Part shown: positions 6,277 through 14,606 of the stretch, one piece after another
How positions within the stretch are numbered: position 1 is the stretch's first letter
Layout: each line of letters begins with the position of its first letter
DNA from: Streptomyces sp. cg36
GTDB taxonomy: Bacteria > Actinomycetota > Actinomycetes > Streptomycetales > Streptomycetaceae
Length of the DNA: 64,000 bases
Assembly (NCBI RefSeq): GCF_041080675.1
Contig: NZ_CP163520.1
Coordinates: 682,001-746,000 of the forward strand
Direction: 5' to 3'
Notes under the pieces: model-generated
Told to the model about the DNA's origin: nothing
Databases searched by the model: none
What the model saw: the letters and a program-made list of their open reading frames with translations, nothing else
Position numbers and translations under genes: made by a program

Positions 6277-8586
6277 TTGACACATCGTCATTCCCCGGAT
6301 TCCACCGGTCCCCGGCTGGTCAACGTCGAACTGCGGACGCTGGTGCGACCCGGCCCAGGACCGGTTCCCGGCCCCGGTGCCGAGCGCCACACCCTGGCCA
6401 TCGCCCCACGGGGCGGACTCTTCGAGATCAAGGCGGCACCCGAGGACATCGCCGCGGTGCTCGACCGCTGCGACGGCTCGACCCCGGTCGAGGACATCGT
6501 CGAGGACACCTCCGACCCCGCCGGATTCCGCGAGGTCCTGGAGAAGCTCACCGAGCTCGGCGGCCTCACCTTCGACGCCCCGGTGGCGGGCGAGGAGAAG
6601 TGGCAGCGGTTCGACGGCGGTGCGCGGCCGGAGCCCGGGCGGGTGGCCGCCACCCCGCTCGTCCTCACCGGCGACCGCGAGCTCACCGATCTGCTCCTGA
6701 CCTGCCCGGCCGCCGCCAACTTCGCCTCGGTGGAGGTGACTTCGCGCGAAGGACTGGCCGAGGCGCTGGATCGCCACACCGGCCGGCAGCCCCTCGTCCT
6801 CGCCCTGCGCGACCGCTTCGACCTCGGCTACCTCGAAGGGCTCAACGCGTTCTGCGCCGAACGCGGGGTCCACTGGTCCTCCTTCCACCTCAGCGAGGGC
6901 CGGGGCTGGGCCGGTCCCACGGTCGCCCCGGGCCGCACCCCCGACTACCGCGATCTGCTCGGACGGCGCCTCGCGGTGGCCGAACGGGCCGAGGTGCACC
7001 ACGCGTTGACCGGTGACATCGTCTTCGGCCAGGGGGTGACACCCACCGGCTCCGAGCTGCTGTGGATGCTGTCCTACCTGCTCATCGACGTCGAGCGGTG
7101 GATCGCGGGCGCCACGGCGTGGACCCTGTGGGGCGAGGTCGAGCTGGACCCGGTGGAGCTGACCACGGCCCGCCACCCCGTGCTGCCGCTCCCCGACCAC
7201 CCCATCGACGACGACACACCGCCCTTCGACGAGCGGTTCCTGCTGGACAACCGCACCGGACTGATCGCCTCGCACCAGGTGTTCGAGCACCACGAGTCGA
7301 TCCCCGAGCAGCTGGTCACCGTACAGACCAACGTCTCCGACATGCGCCGTCTGTTCAGCTGGTCCAGCAACGTGGTGTGCGGCGGCACCGCGTTCCGCAA
7401 CTTCCGGGCGGCGCGCGGGGCCGCGATGGGCGAGGCGGTGGAGCGGTACTGCGGCAACTGCGTCACGGAGTCGCTGGAGGTGCGCGAGGCGTCCTACCGC
7501 GAGCTGACCCGGGCCGGTGAGCGCGCCCTCGACCCCGAGCGGCTGGTGCTCTACTCGGACCGGCTGTACGACAGCCCGGGCTTCCCGTTCGTACGGTTCA
7601 CCCACGACCGCACCACCCACTGGGTGCGCGGCCACTCGCTGACCGCCGACAAACCCATGTGGGTGCCCGCGAGCCTGGTGTACGTCAACTGGTACACCGA
7701 CCAGTACGCCGACGTCCCGCCCACCAACTTCCTCTACTATCCGGGCCTCGCCGCCGGACACACCGTCGAGCACGCGCTGGTCTCCGGGATCGAGGAGGTC
7801 ATCGAGCGCGACGCGAGCATGATCTGGTGGATGAACCGCCATCCGCTGCCCGCCGTCGAGCCCACCGCCGAACTCGCCGCGCTGTGGGCGGGCCGGCCCA
7901 CCGAGCTCGGCCAGCGCGGCTGGCTGGTCCACGTGGACAACGAGTTCGACGTGCCGATCCTGGCCGGGGTGGTCGAGAACCGCTTCGAGAAGCTCTTCAC
8001 CATGGGCTTCGGTGCCCGCCCCGACCCGGTGGAGGCCGCCCGCAAGGCATGGGGCGAGGCGCTCACCCTCCAGGACAGCACCCGCGACTTCGACGACCCC
8101 GACGGCATGTTCCGGGAGGCGGTCGCCCTCGGCTGGACCAACGTCCGCGTCAAACCGTGGCGCCGGGACCGGGCCTATCTGGACGACTACGCCAAGGACT
8201 TCCACGACGTCAACGACCTGCTCTGCCAGGAGCAGCTGTTCCTCGACCCGCGCGCCGCCGAGGTCGTGCGCCCCTGGCTGGACACGCCCGTCACCCGCAC
8301 CATGGACGATCTGCCGCGGCTGCCCGACCGCGGGCTCGGCACCTACCAGCAGATCGTCGAGAAGCGCGGCTACGAGATCATCTACGTCGACGTCACCACG
8401 CAGGACGTCGCCAAGACCGGTTTCCGGGTGGTCCGCGTCCTCATCCCCGGGCTCGTCCCGAACTTCCCCGCGGCCTTCCCGTTCCTCGGCAACCGGCGGA
8501 TCCAGGACGTGCCGGTCGCCCTGGGCTGGCGGGCGGAGCCGCTCGCGGAGGAGGACCTCAACTACTTCCCGATGCCGCACGCCTGA
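6277..8586 (+). CDS. TOMM leader-binding / YcaO fusion enzyme
   Basis: A 769-residue fusion. Residues 1-100 resemble a RiPP recognition element, and about 120-320 the degenerate E1-like partner of TOMM cyclodehydratases. From about 360 a YcaO domain follows: RNFRAARGAAMGEAVERYCG, PGLAAGHTVEHALVSGIEEV and GFGARPDPVEAARKAWGEA are its ATP/magnesium-binding blocks. YcaO enzymes activate a backbone amide with ATP to make azolines, thioamides or amidines. The C-terminus ends FPMPHA without the PxPxP tail of many cyclodehydratases. I prefer TTG at 6277 (GGAGGAAG just upstream) over TTG at 6265. No flavin dehydrogenase is nearby, so an azole seems unlikely and an azoline or amidine more likely (inference). 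Confidence 0.85.
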   Translation: MTHRHSPDSTGPRLVNVELRTLVRPGPGPVPGPGAERHTLAIAPRGGLFEIKAAPEDIAAVLDRCDGSTPVEDIVEDTSDPAGFREVLEKLTELGGLTFDAPVAGEEKWQRFDGGARPEPGRVAATPLVLTGDRELTDLLLTCPAAANFASVEVTSREGLAEALDRHTGRQPLVLALRDRFDLGYLEGLNAFCAERGVHWSSFHLSEGRGWAGPTVAPGRTPDYRDLLGRRLAVAERAEVHHALTGDIVFGQGVTPTGSELLWMLSYLLIDVERWIAGATAWTLWGEVELDPVELTTARHPVLPLPDHPIDDDTPPFDERFLLDNRTGLIASHQVFEHHESIPEQLVTVQTNVSDMRRLFSWSSNVVCGGTAFRNFRAARGAAMGEAVERYCGNCVTESLEVREASYRELTRAGERALDPERLVLYSDRLYDSPGFPFVRFTHDRTTHWVRGHSLTADKPMWVPASLVYVNWYTDQYADVPPTNFLYYPGLAAGHTVEHALVSGIEEVIERDASMIWWMNRHPLPAVEPTAELAALWAGRPTELGQRGWLVHVDNEFDVPILAGVVENRFEKLFTMGFGARPDPVEAARKAWGEALTLQDSTRDFDDPDGMFREAVALGWTNVRVKPWRRDRAYLDDYAKDFHDVNDLLCQEQLFLDPRAAEVVRPWLDTPVTRTMDDLPRLPDRGLGTYQQIVEKRGYEIIYVDVTTQDVAKTGFRVVRVLIPGLVPNFPAAFPFLGNRRIQDVPVALGWRAEPLAEEDLNYFPMPHA

Positions 8587-8673
8587 CCGCGTCCCACGAT
8601 CCCGGGGCCCGGGCACCCACGACCTCGCCGACGGCCGTGGCCGCCCGGGATCCGGCCCGTTCCGGCGGCGCCG

Positions 8674-9324
8674 TCAGGCCCCGGCCACGACCTCCAGGCC
8701 GCCCTCCGTGGTGCGTACGGACACGGCGGTGAGGTCGGCGACGACCACGTCCGCGTCCAGGTCGGCCGCCGGGTGGGTGGTGGTCAGGGCCACCGTCGTC
8801 ATACCGGCGGCACGGCCCGCGGTCAGCCCCGCGGGGGCGTCCTCGAAGACCACGCACCGCGACGGGTCCACGCCCAGCCGCTCGGCGGCCAGCAGGAACG
8901 GTTCGGGGTGGGGTTTGTGACGGGTGATGTCCCCCACCGTGATCAGGCACCGCGGCGCGATGCCGACTTGCGCGAGACGGGCCTCGGCCACCCGCCGCGT
9001 CCCCGAGGTCACCACGGCCCAGCGGTCCGGCGGCAGGGCGGCGAGCAGCTCGGCGGCGCCCGGCACCGGGAGCACCCCGCCGGACATCGCGTCGGCGACC
9101 TCGGCGTCCTCCAGCCGGGCCACCGCGTCCGCCACCAGCTCCGGCGGCAGGAGGTCCGCGACGATCGCGGCGGCCGGGCGGCCGTGCACCTCCACCCGCT
9201 TGAGGTCCTCCAGCGTCAGACCGTAGTCGGCGGCCCACCGCGTCCAGGTGCGCACCACGGAGCGCAGGGTGGACACCAGGGTCTCGTCGCTGTCGAACAG
9301 CAGGGCATCGGCGGAGATCTTCAC
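8674..9324 (-). CDS. HAD-superfamily phosphatase (beta-phosphoglucomutase/sugar-phosphatase type)
   Basis: A 216-residue HAD subfamily IA protein. Motif I is LLFDSDETL (residues 7-15, nucleophile and acid Asp), motif II VVTSGT, motif III the lysine of TRHKPHPEPF, and motif IV VFEDAPAG. The family hydrolyses phosphate from sugar phosphates and similar small metabolites, or is a phosphomutase. The start is taken as GTG 9324, directly before the first beta strand; no strong ribosome site is visible. It converges on the YcaO gene across an 87-nt gap with partial inverted repeats and is probably unrelated to the RiPP. Confidence 0.85.
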   Translation of the reverse strand: MKISADALLFDSDETLVSTLRSVVRTWTRWAADYGLTLEDLKRVEVHGRPAAAIVADLLPPELVADAVARLEDAEVADAMSGGVLPVPGAAELLAALPPDRWAVVTSGTRRVAEARLAQVGIAPRCLITVGDITRHKPHPEPFLLAAERLGVDPSRCVVFEDAPAGLTAGRAAGMTTVALTTTHPAADLDADVVVADLTAVSVRTTEGGLEVVAGA

Positions 9325-9401
9325 CGGGCGACAGTACCTGGTGGGCGGGGGCGCGGAGCACCCCGGTCCGCTCGGCGCACCGGCTCCGGCCTGCGCATAC
9401 G

Positions 9402-12098
9402 TCACTCGGGGCGCGGCGGGGCGCCCGGCCGGCGAAGGCCCGCACGGGGCAGATGATCGGGCATCCAGTAGAGCCCGGCCCGGCCGCGGACGTCCTCCCG
9501 CTCGGTGAGCGCGGCCATGCTCTCCTCGGTCCGCCCCAGGTCGTCGAGCTGGATGTGCAGGTTGCTCAGGGCGCGGGCGAGGCTGGCGTCGTAGGCCGGG
9601 TTGGCGCGGGCCAGCTCGCGGTAGAGGTCCACGGACTCCTGGGCGGCGGCAGCCGCCTCCACCGGCCGGGGTCGGCGCAGCCGGTAGGAGAACCAGTACA
9701 GCACCAGGGCGAGGTAGGACGCGTCCCGCACCGCTGCCGCGGCCACGAGCCGTCGTTCGTTGGCGATCGACTCCTCCAGCGCGGCCAGCGACTCGGCCTG
9801 CCGGTCCAGGTCCCCCAGGATGCGCGAGAGGTTGTACAGCGGCATGGTCAGGGCCTTGTCGGCCCGCTCCGGCCGTCGGCGCGCGGACCGGCGCCCGATG
9901 CCTATCGCCCCCTCCAGCGCCTTCATGGCGTGCTCGCTCCTCCCGCGCTGCTGGTAGCGGAGCGACAGGTCGTTCAGCGCGACGGTGAGGTCGACTTCGT
10001 GGGCGCCGGGCTCCGCCGCCGCCCGCTCGCGGCAGGCGAGGAGCACCCGCTCGTGGAGGTACTGGTCGACGAGGGCGAGCGGGCGGGACCGCGTCGGATA
10101 CGGGACGGCCGAGATGGCCGCGCGCAGCACGTCGGCGGTGGGGGGTGCGCCGCTGACGGTGCGGGCCAGGGACCGCAGGACGTCGGACGCCGCCCCTCCG
10201 CGTCCGGCGCGGTCGTGCGCGTCGGCGGCGCGGGCGAGGAAGGTGATGGCCCGCACCCGCTGGGGGTCGCTCGCGCTCGCCCACAGGGGCGGCAGCGTCT
10301 GGTCGTCGGCGCCGGTGACATGGGCGGCGACGTGGTACTCGGCGAGGCGGTCGGGCTGCAGCGAACCCCAGTAGCGGCCGGGCGAGGGCGGATACAGGGC
10401 GTGCAGCCACTCGGCCACGTCCAGTGCGCGCCCGTCCGGCAGACCGGGCACACCGCGGGTCACGGCGAGCGCCTGGGCCGGGCTCTCGGCGCCGCACAGC
10501 GCCGCCGCCGCGACCGCCCGCCGCAGGGTCACCGGCCGCAGGTCCCCCAGCCGGAACACGGGCGACGCGGCGGTGCCCTCCCAGTAGCGCGCCTCGTGGC
10601 CCAGCACCAGCGCCTCGACGGGCTCGCCCGGTGCGGTGCCCACGGGCTCGGGGCCGCGCTGCAGGAGCGCGCCCAGGGCGGACATCTGCAGGCTCAGCGC
10701 GCTGTCGTAGTGCGCCGCGTCGAGGGAGCCGGGCGGCCGGACGCCCGAGGCCAGGTGCGGCCAGTCCGCGTCGGCGAGGCCGGGCACCCGGCCCAGCAGC
10801 CGGGCGAAGTCCCGTACGGCGTCGGTGAAGGCGGCGGCGCGGGTGTCGGCCCCGGCGGTCCTGGCGAGCAGCGGCGCGAGTTCGGTGACGGGCGCGCCGC
10901 TGAGGATCTCCCGGGTGTCGGCGCCCGCGCCGAGGGTCTCGCTCTTCCACTCCCCCACGGACCGCGCCACCAGGAGCAGCCGGGTGCGCCGGCGGGTGTG
11001 GCGCAGCCGCTCGACGAGGTGGCGGATCCGGTGGGGCAGGGTCTCCGCGTAGTCCACGACGAGCAGCAGCGGGGACGTGGTGTCGAGGAGGCTCCAGTCG
11101 TGGTCGGGCCCCTGAGCGCTGTCCGCCAGGTCCGGGCGCAGCTGTGCGGCGATCCACTCGTCCTCGCGCAGGGTGGCGGCCAGCTGCCGGGCCAGTCTGG
11201 TCTTGCCCTGGCCGCCCGGCCCGGTCAGCACCTGGACCGAGAGCGCCTCCCGGCCGCCGCGGCACCAGTCGAGGAGGTGCCGGAGCTCCTCGTCGCGGCC
11301 GTGGAAGGTCACCGCCTCCGCGTCGGCGCGCAGCAGCATCGCGGGGGAACGCAGATCGCGGGTACGCGCGGCGGGCGCCAGCAGGGGGTCGGGCTCCACG
11401 GGTTCCAACACGGGCTGCCAGCCGGTGTGTTGGGCGATCAGGGCGCGGAAGTCCGGGTCGGCGAGCAGATCGCGGGTGCGCGTGGCGGTGAGCCGGGTGC
11501 CGACCGGGGCGCGGCGGTCCCGGGTGACCAGACCGGTGAGCAGGTCTCCGCAGAGCAGCGCCGCGCCCGAGATGCCCGACCACGGGGTGCCGGTCGGCCC
11601 GGGCCGCGGGTCGTGGGCGGGCAGGGGGTTGGCGCTGAGGACCTCGTAGCGGCGGGCGAGGCGGCCGGTGCCGGGGTGGACGTCCCCGGTGAGCTGTTCG
11701 TCGACCCGGCCGCCGGGTCCCCGTTGCAGCCGGGGGTAGCCGCAGACGGTCACCGGGTGCGGGCGGGTGCCGATGAGCCGGCCCCAGCGCTGCGGCGGCC
11801 GGGTGCCCAGGTCCCGCAGCGAGTCGGGGACCCGCCAGTCGTCGCACGGCTCGACCTGGAGGAGGGCGGCGTCGACCGTGCCGTCGTGGCGCCGCCAGAG
11901 CACCCGGGCGAGGTGGCGGGTCCCGTCCGAGGTGGGGCGGCACACGGTCACCGCCCCTTCGGGCGGCCCGTCCGTGGCGAGTACGTGGGCGGCGGTCAGC
12001 ACCAGGCGCGGCGCGACGAGGTAGCCGGTGGCGAAGGCCGCCCGCGTGGGCGCCGCCGCTCCCACCGCTCTGACCTGGACGACCCGGTCGAACTCCAT
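9402..12098 (-). CDS. Trypsin-like protease - STAND NTPase - TPR protein
   Basis: An 898-residue multidomain protein. Residues 1-200 are a trypsin-fold protease with an apparent triad H38 (LTAAHVL), D76 (GTVDAALLQ) and S177 (SGISGAAL). A P-loop NTPase follows with Walker A LTGPGGQGKT (291-300) and Walker B LLLVVDYAET (344-353). The C-terminal third is helical repeats of TPR type (LNDLSLRYQQRGRSEHAMKA and similar). Such proteins are predicted sensors/executors in actinobacterial NTP-dependent conflict systems: the repeats sense, the NTPase oligomerises, the protease acts. The ATG at 12098 begins the protease domain, 20 nt after the Trypco2 gene, which is the expected partner. Confidence 0.85.
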   Translation of the reverse strand: MEFDRVVQVRAVGAAAPTRAAFATGYLVAPRLVLTAAHVLATDGPPEGAVTVCRPTSDGTRHLARVLWRRHDGTVDAALLQVEPCDDWRVPDSLRDLGTRPPQRWGRLIGTRPHPVTVCGYPRLQRGPGGRVDEQLTGDVHPGTGRLARRYEVLSANPLPAHDPRPGPTGTPWSGISGAALLCGDLLTGLVTRDRRAPVGTRLTATRTRDLLADPDFRALIAQHTGWQPVLEPVEPDPLLAPAARTRDLRSPAMLLRADAEAVTFHGRDEELRHLLDWCRGGREALSVQVLTGPGGQGKTRLARQLAATLREDEWIAAQLRPDLADSAQGPDHDWSLLDTTSPLLLVVDYAETLPHRIRHLVERLRHTRRRTRLLLVARSVGEWKSETLGAGADTREILSGAPVTELAPLLARTAGADTRAAAFTDAVRDFARLLGRVPGLADADWPHLASGVRPPGSLDAAHYDSALSLQMSALGALLQRGPEPVGTAPGEPVEALVLGHEARYWEGTAASPVFRLGDLRPVTLRRAVAAAALCGAESPAQALAVTRGVPGLPDGRALDVAEWLHALYPPSPGRYWGSLQPDRLAEYHVAAHVTGADDQTLPPLWASASDPQRVRAITFLARAADAHDRAGRGGAASDVLRSLARTVSGAPPTADVLRAAISAVPYPTRSRPLALVDQYLHERVLLACRERAAAEPGAHEVDLTVALNDLSLRYQQRGRSEHAMKALEGAIGIGRRSARRRPERADKALTMPLYNLSRILGDLDRQAESLAALEESIANERRLVAAAAVRDASYLALVLYWFSYRLRRPRPVEAAAAAQESVDLYRELARANPAYDASLARALSNLHIQLDDLGRTEESMAALTEREDVRGRAGLYWMPDHLPRAGLRRPGAPPRPE

Positions 12099-12118
12099 GG
12101 CGTGCCCCGGCCCGGCGG

Positions 12119-12451
12119 CTACGCGTCGTCCTCGTCGCTGACGTCGACGTCGCCGCCGTCGGGCAGGTGCGGGGTGAGCCGTACGGTGAGTGTGTGGGTG
12201 GCCTTGCGGGCGTTCTCGCGCTTGCCCCCGAGGCTCACCGCGCCGAACCGCAGGGCGCCGTCCCGGCCCCGGGTGCGCGTCAGTTCCAGGCCGAGCTCCA
12301 GGGTGATCTCCCCCAGGGCGAAACGCACCCCGAAGTCCCCCGCCGCGTCCGCGCCGATGCGCCGCTGCGCCTCGGCGACCTGGTCGCGCAGCAGGGTGAT
12401 GGCGTCGGCCAGGTCCAGCGCGTCGTCCGCACCCGTGTCCGCGTTGCCCAT
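12119..12451 (-). CDS. Trypco2 (trypsin-co-occurring domain 2) protein
   Basis: A 110-residue acidic protein. LADAITLLRDQVAEAQRRIG begins a helix, followed by GVRFALGEITLELGLELTRT and a lysine/glycine segment. This is the pattern of Trypco2, a small domain named for occurring beside trypsin-like proteases in predicted STAND conflict systems. Its biochemical role is not known; it is thought to be a regulator or substrate/adaptor for the protease. The start at 12451 has GGAGGAC about 10 nt upstream. It precedes the protease-STAND gene by 20 nt, so the two are cotranscribed. Confidence 0.75.
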   Translation of the reverse strand: MGNADTGADDALDLADAITLLRDQVAEAQRRIGADAAGDFGVRFALGEITLELGLELTRTRGRDGALRFGAVSLGGKRENARKATHTLTVRLTPHLPDGGDVDVSDEDDA

Positions 12452-13090
12452 CGTGTCCTCCGTCCGCCTTCGCCAACGGGAGGGCGACGGCTCCCCGCCC
12501 CCGTGCGCCCCGCGTCCGGCAGTCGGGGCCGCGCGGCCAACCGTACTGCGCGGCTGGGGCAGTTGGCCGCCGGGGCCGCCTGCCTCCGGTGACCGTCGGG
12601 GCCGCCGGCCGCCTGGCGGGGAGGGCGCCGCCGCCGCGCGGCGGCTTCGCTCGGGCCTTGTCCAGATCGCGTCCCTTTCCCGCCGGGACCTGTCCTGCGG
12701 GCCCGGAAAAGACGGCTTCAGGTGGTCCGGGAAATTAATTCCGACTCCTGAATGCGCTCCCCGCCGCGGAACAATAGGGACATGTCCAGACGCATATTCC
12801 AAAGCCGCCCACCACCATCGTCGAACAGGTGCGCGCCACGGTTCGAATGGAACGCGCCAGCGCGACGCGAGTACGCCCAGCCAGCTCCAACTCCCGTTCG
12901 ACTTGCCCGAGTTGTACCGGAGCGCGGTGAATCCTCGGTCAAGACTTCCCCATGAATCAATTGACGGTGTTTATCCGGAGAAAAAACGGGAGCGAAAAAC
13001 CGACAATTAACCCTTTCGTGTAGTAGCGCATTTCCTTTTGCGGTTGCGAGTCTGTGCGTGGCTGTCCGAGCCCCGAAAGGAAGGCACCGC
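12452..13090. other. 639-nt non-coding gap
   Basis: It lies between the divergent Trypco2 and encapsulin genes. No convincing gene is seen; small open frames lack ribosome sites and homology. The right part (about 12720-13050) is more AT-rich than the surroundings and includes TTGACG at 12961, a possible -35 for the encapsulin gene, without a clear -10 partner. Confidence 0.5.
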
Positions 13091-14502
13091 ATGTCGGTTG
13101 AAAGCACTCCCCAGGCCCCCGTCGAGCGTGGACGTGCGCAGCAGAGTCTTGGTACGGCGGCGGCGCGGAATCTGGCGACGACGACCAAGTCGGTTCCGCA
13201 GATGCAGGAGATCACGTCGCGGTGGCTGTTGAAGATGCTGCCGTGGGTGCAGGTGCAGGGTGGTACGTACCGGGTGAACCGGCGTCTGAGTTATGCGGTG
13301 GGGGACGGGAAGATCACGTTTGTGCAGACGGGTGAGCGGGTGGCGGTGATCCCGGCGGAGCTGGGGGAGCTGTTTGCGTTGCGGGGGTTTGAGGACGAGG
13401 CGGTGCTGGGGGAGCTGGCGGCGCGGTGTGTGCAGCGGGAGTTCGCGGCGGGTGAGGTGCTGGCGTCGGCGGGTGGTGCGGTGGATGCGGTGTATCTGCT
13501 GGCGCACGGTCGGGTGGAGCTGATCGGTGCGGGCCCCTATGGGGGTGAGGCGGTGCTGGGGGTGCTGGCGGACGGGGCGCATCTGGGGGAGCAGGCGCTG
13601 GTGTCGGAGGCGGCGCGGTGGGAGTCGACGGCGCGGGCGGCGACGGCGGTGACGGTGCTGGTGCTGTCGCGGGCGGATGTGCTGAACCTGGCGGAGCGGG
13701 CGACGGGGCTGGGGGAGCATCTGGCGGGGTTCGCGCTGGTGCCGGACCAGCGGACGAACAAGTACGGTGAGGCGGCCATTGATCTGGCGGCGGGTCATGT
13801 GGGTGAGGCGGTGATCCCGCATACGTATGTGGATTATGAGGGTGCGCCGCGTGAGTATGAGCTGTCGGTGGCGCAGACGGTGCTGAAGGTTCACAGCCGG
13901 GTGGCGGATCTGTACAACCAGCCGATGAATCAGACGGAGCAGCAGTTGCGTCTGACGGTGGAGGCGTTGCGGGAGCGGCAGGAGGACGAGCTGGTCAACA
14001 ACCGGGAGTTCGGGTTGCTGGCGAACTGTGATTACAGTCAGCGGCTGCAGCCGCATGACGGGGTGCCGAGTCCTGATGACATGGATGAGCTGTTGTCGCG
14101 GCGGCGGGGAGCAAGTTGTTCCTGGCGCATCCGAAGGCGATCGCGGCGTTCGGGCGGGAGTGCAACAAGCGGGGTCTGGTGCCGGAGTCGGTGGATTTCG
14201 AGGGGCATCGGCTGCCGGCGTGGCGGGGGGTGCCGATTTTTCCGTGCGGGAAGATCCCGTTGAGTGCGGAGCGGACGACGTCGATCATCTGTATGCGTAC
14301 GGGTGAGGACGAGCAGGGTGTGATCGGGCTGCGGCAGAGCGGGATCCCGGACGAGATCGAGCCGAGTCTGTCGGTGCGGTTCATGGGGATCGACGAGCAG
14401 GCGATCATCTCGTATCTGGTGACGGCGTACTACTCCGCGGCGATCCTGGTCCCCGACGCCCTGGGCGTCCTCGAAAACGTCGAAGTCAGCCGCTGGCGCT
14501 GA
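13091..14502 (+). pseudogene. Family 2B encapsulin (cNMP-binding insertion), frameshifted
   Basis: Encapsulin shell protein of the type that in Streptomyces encloses 2-methylisoborneol synthase. Frame 1 (13091 to about 14108) gives the N-arm, shell domain and an inserted cyclic-nucleotide-binding-like domain (about residues 95-215), then YDYEGAPREYELSVAQ-type shell sequence. At 14105-14110 one base is missing: frame 1 would run on as nonsense to 14263, while the next frame resumes correctly with [18 protein letters not shown] and ends [13 protein letters not shown] at 14502. Codon use is unlike the neighbours (many GTG, GCG, CAT, GAT codons) until about 14435, where it returns to the local style. 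A sequencing error is the alternative explanation. Confidence 0.85.
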
Positions 14503-14510
14503 GCACGGGG

Positions 14511-14606
14511 ATGAGCACCCACCGCACCGGGCCGGACCACCGCCCGTCCCCGCACGCCATCCCCGCCGACCTCCCCGGCACTCCACGTCAAGGAGAACAC
14601 TTATGA
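14511..14606 (+). pseudogene. Possible N-terminal remnant of 2-methylisoborneol synthase
   Basis: A 31-codon open frame begins ATG AGC ACC 9 nt after the encapsulin stop and ends by overlapping the methyltransferase start. It encodes a Pro/His-rich stretch including GPDHRPSPHAIPADLPGTP, which resembles the disordered N-terminal region I remember for Streptomyces 2-MIB synthases (PDHRP-type). In complete loci the cyclase gene stands at exactly this place. No DDxxD or NSE cyclase motif follows, so nearly the whole gene is gone. The likeness is short and low-complexity, so this is a tentative call. Confidence 0.45.

Noticed and set aside
6187..8616. An 809-codon minus-strand frame opposite the YcaO gene
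   Set aside because: Shadow frame caused by high GC; the plus strand shows clear YcaO motifs.
8587..8673. ATCCCGGG/CCCGGGAT inverted repeat as terminator between YcaO and HAD genes
   Set aside because: The arms are only 8 nt with a loop of over 30 nt; in such GC-rich DNA this is weak evidence.
9453..13010. An 1185-codon plus-strand open frame
   Set aside because: It mirrors the protease-STAND and Trypco2 genes on the other strand; its translation is low-complexity Arg/Gly/Gln/Val sequence with no family pattern.
14116..14502. A separate short gene starting inside the encapsulin region
   Set aside because: It is the C-terminal part of the encapsulin after the frameshift, not an independent gene.
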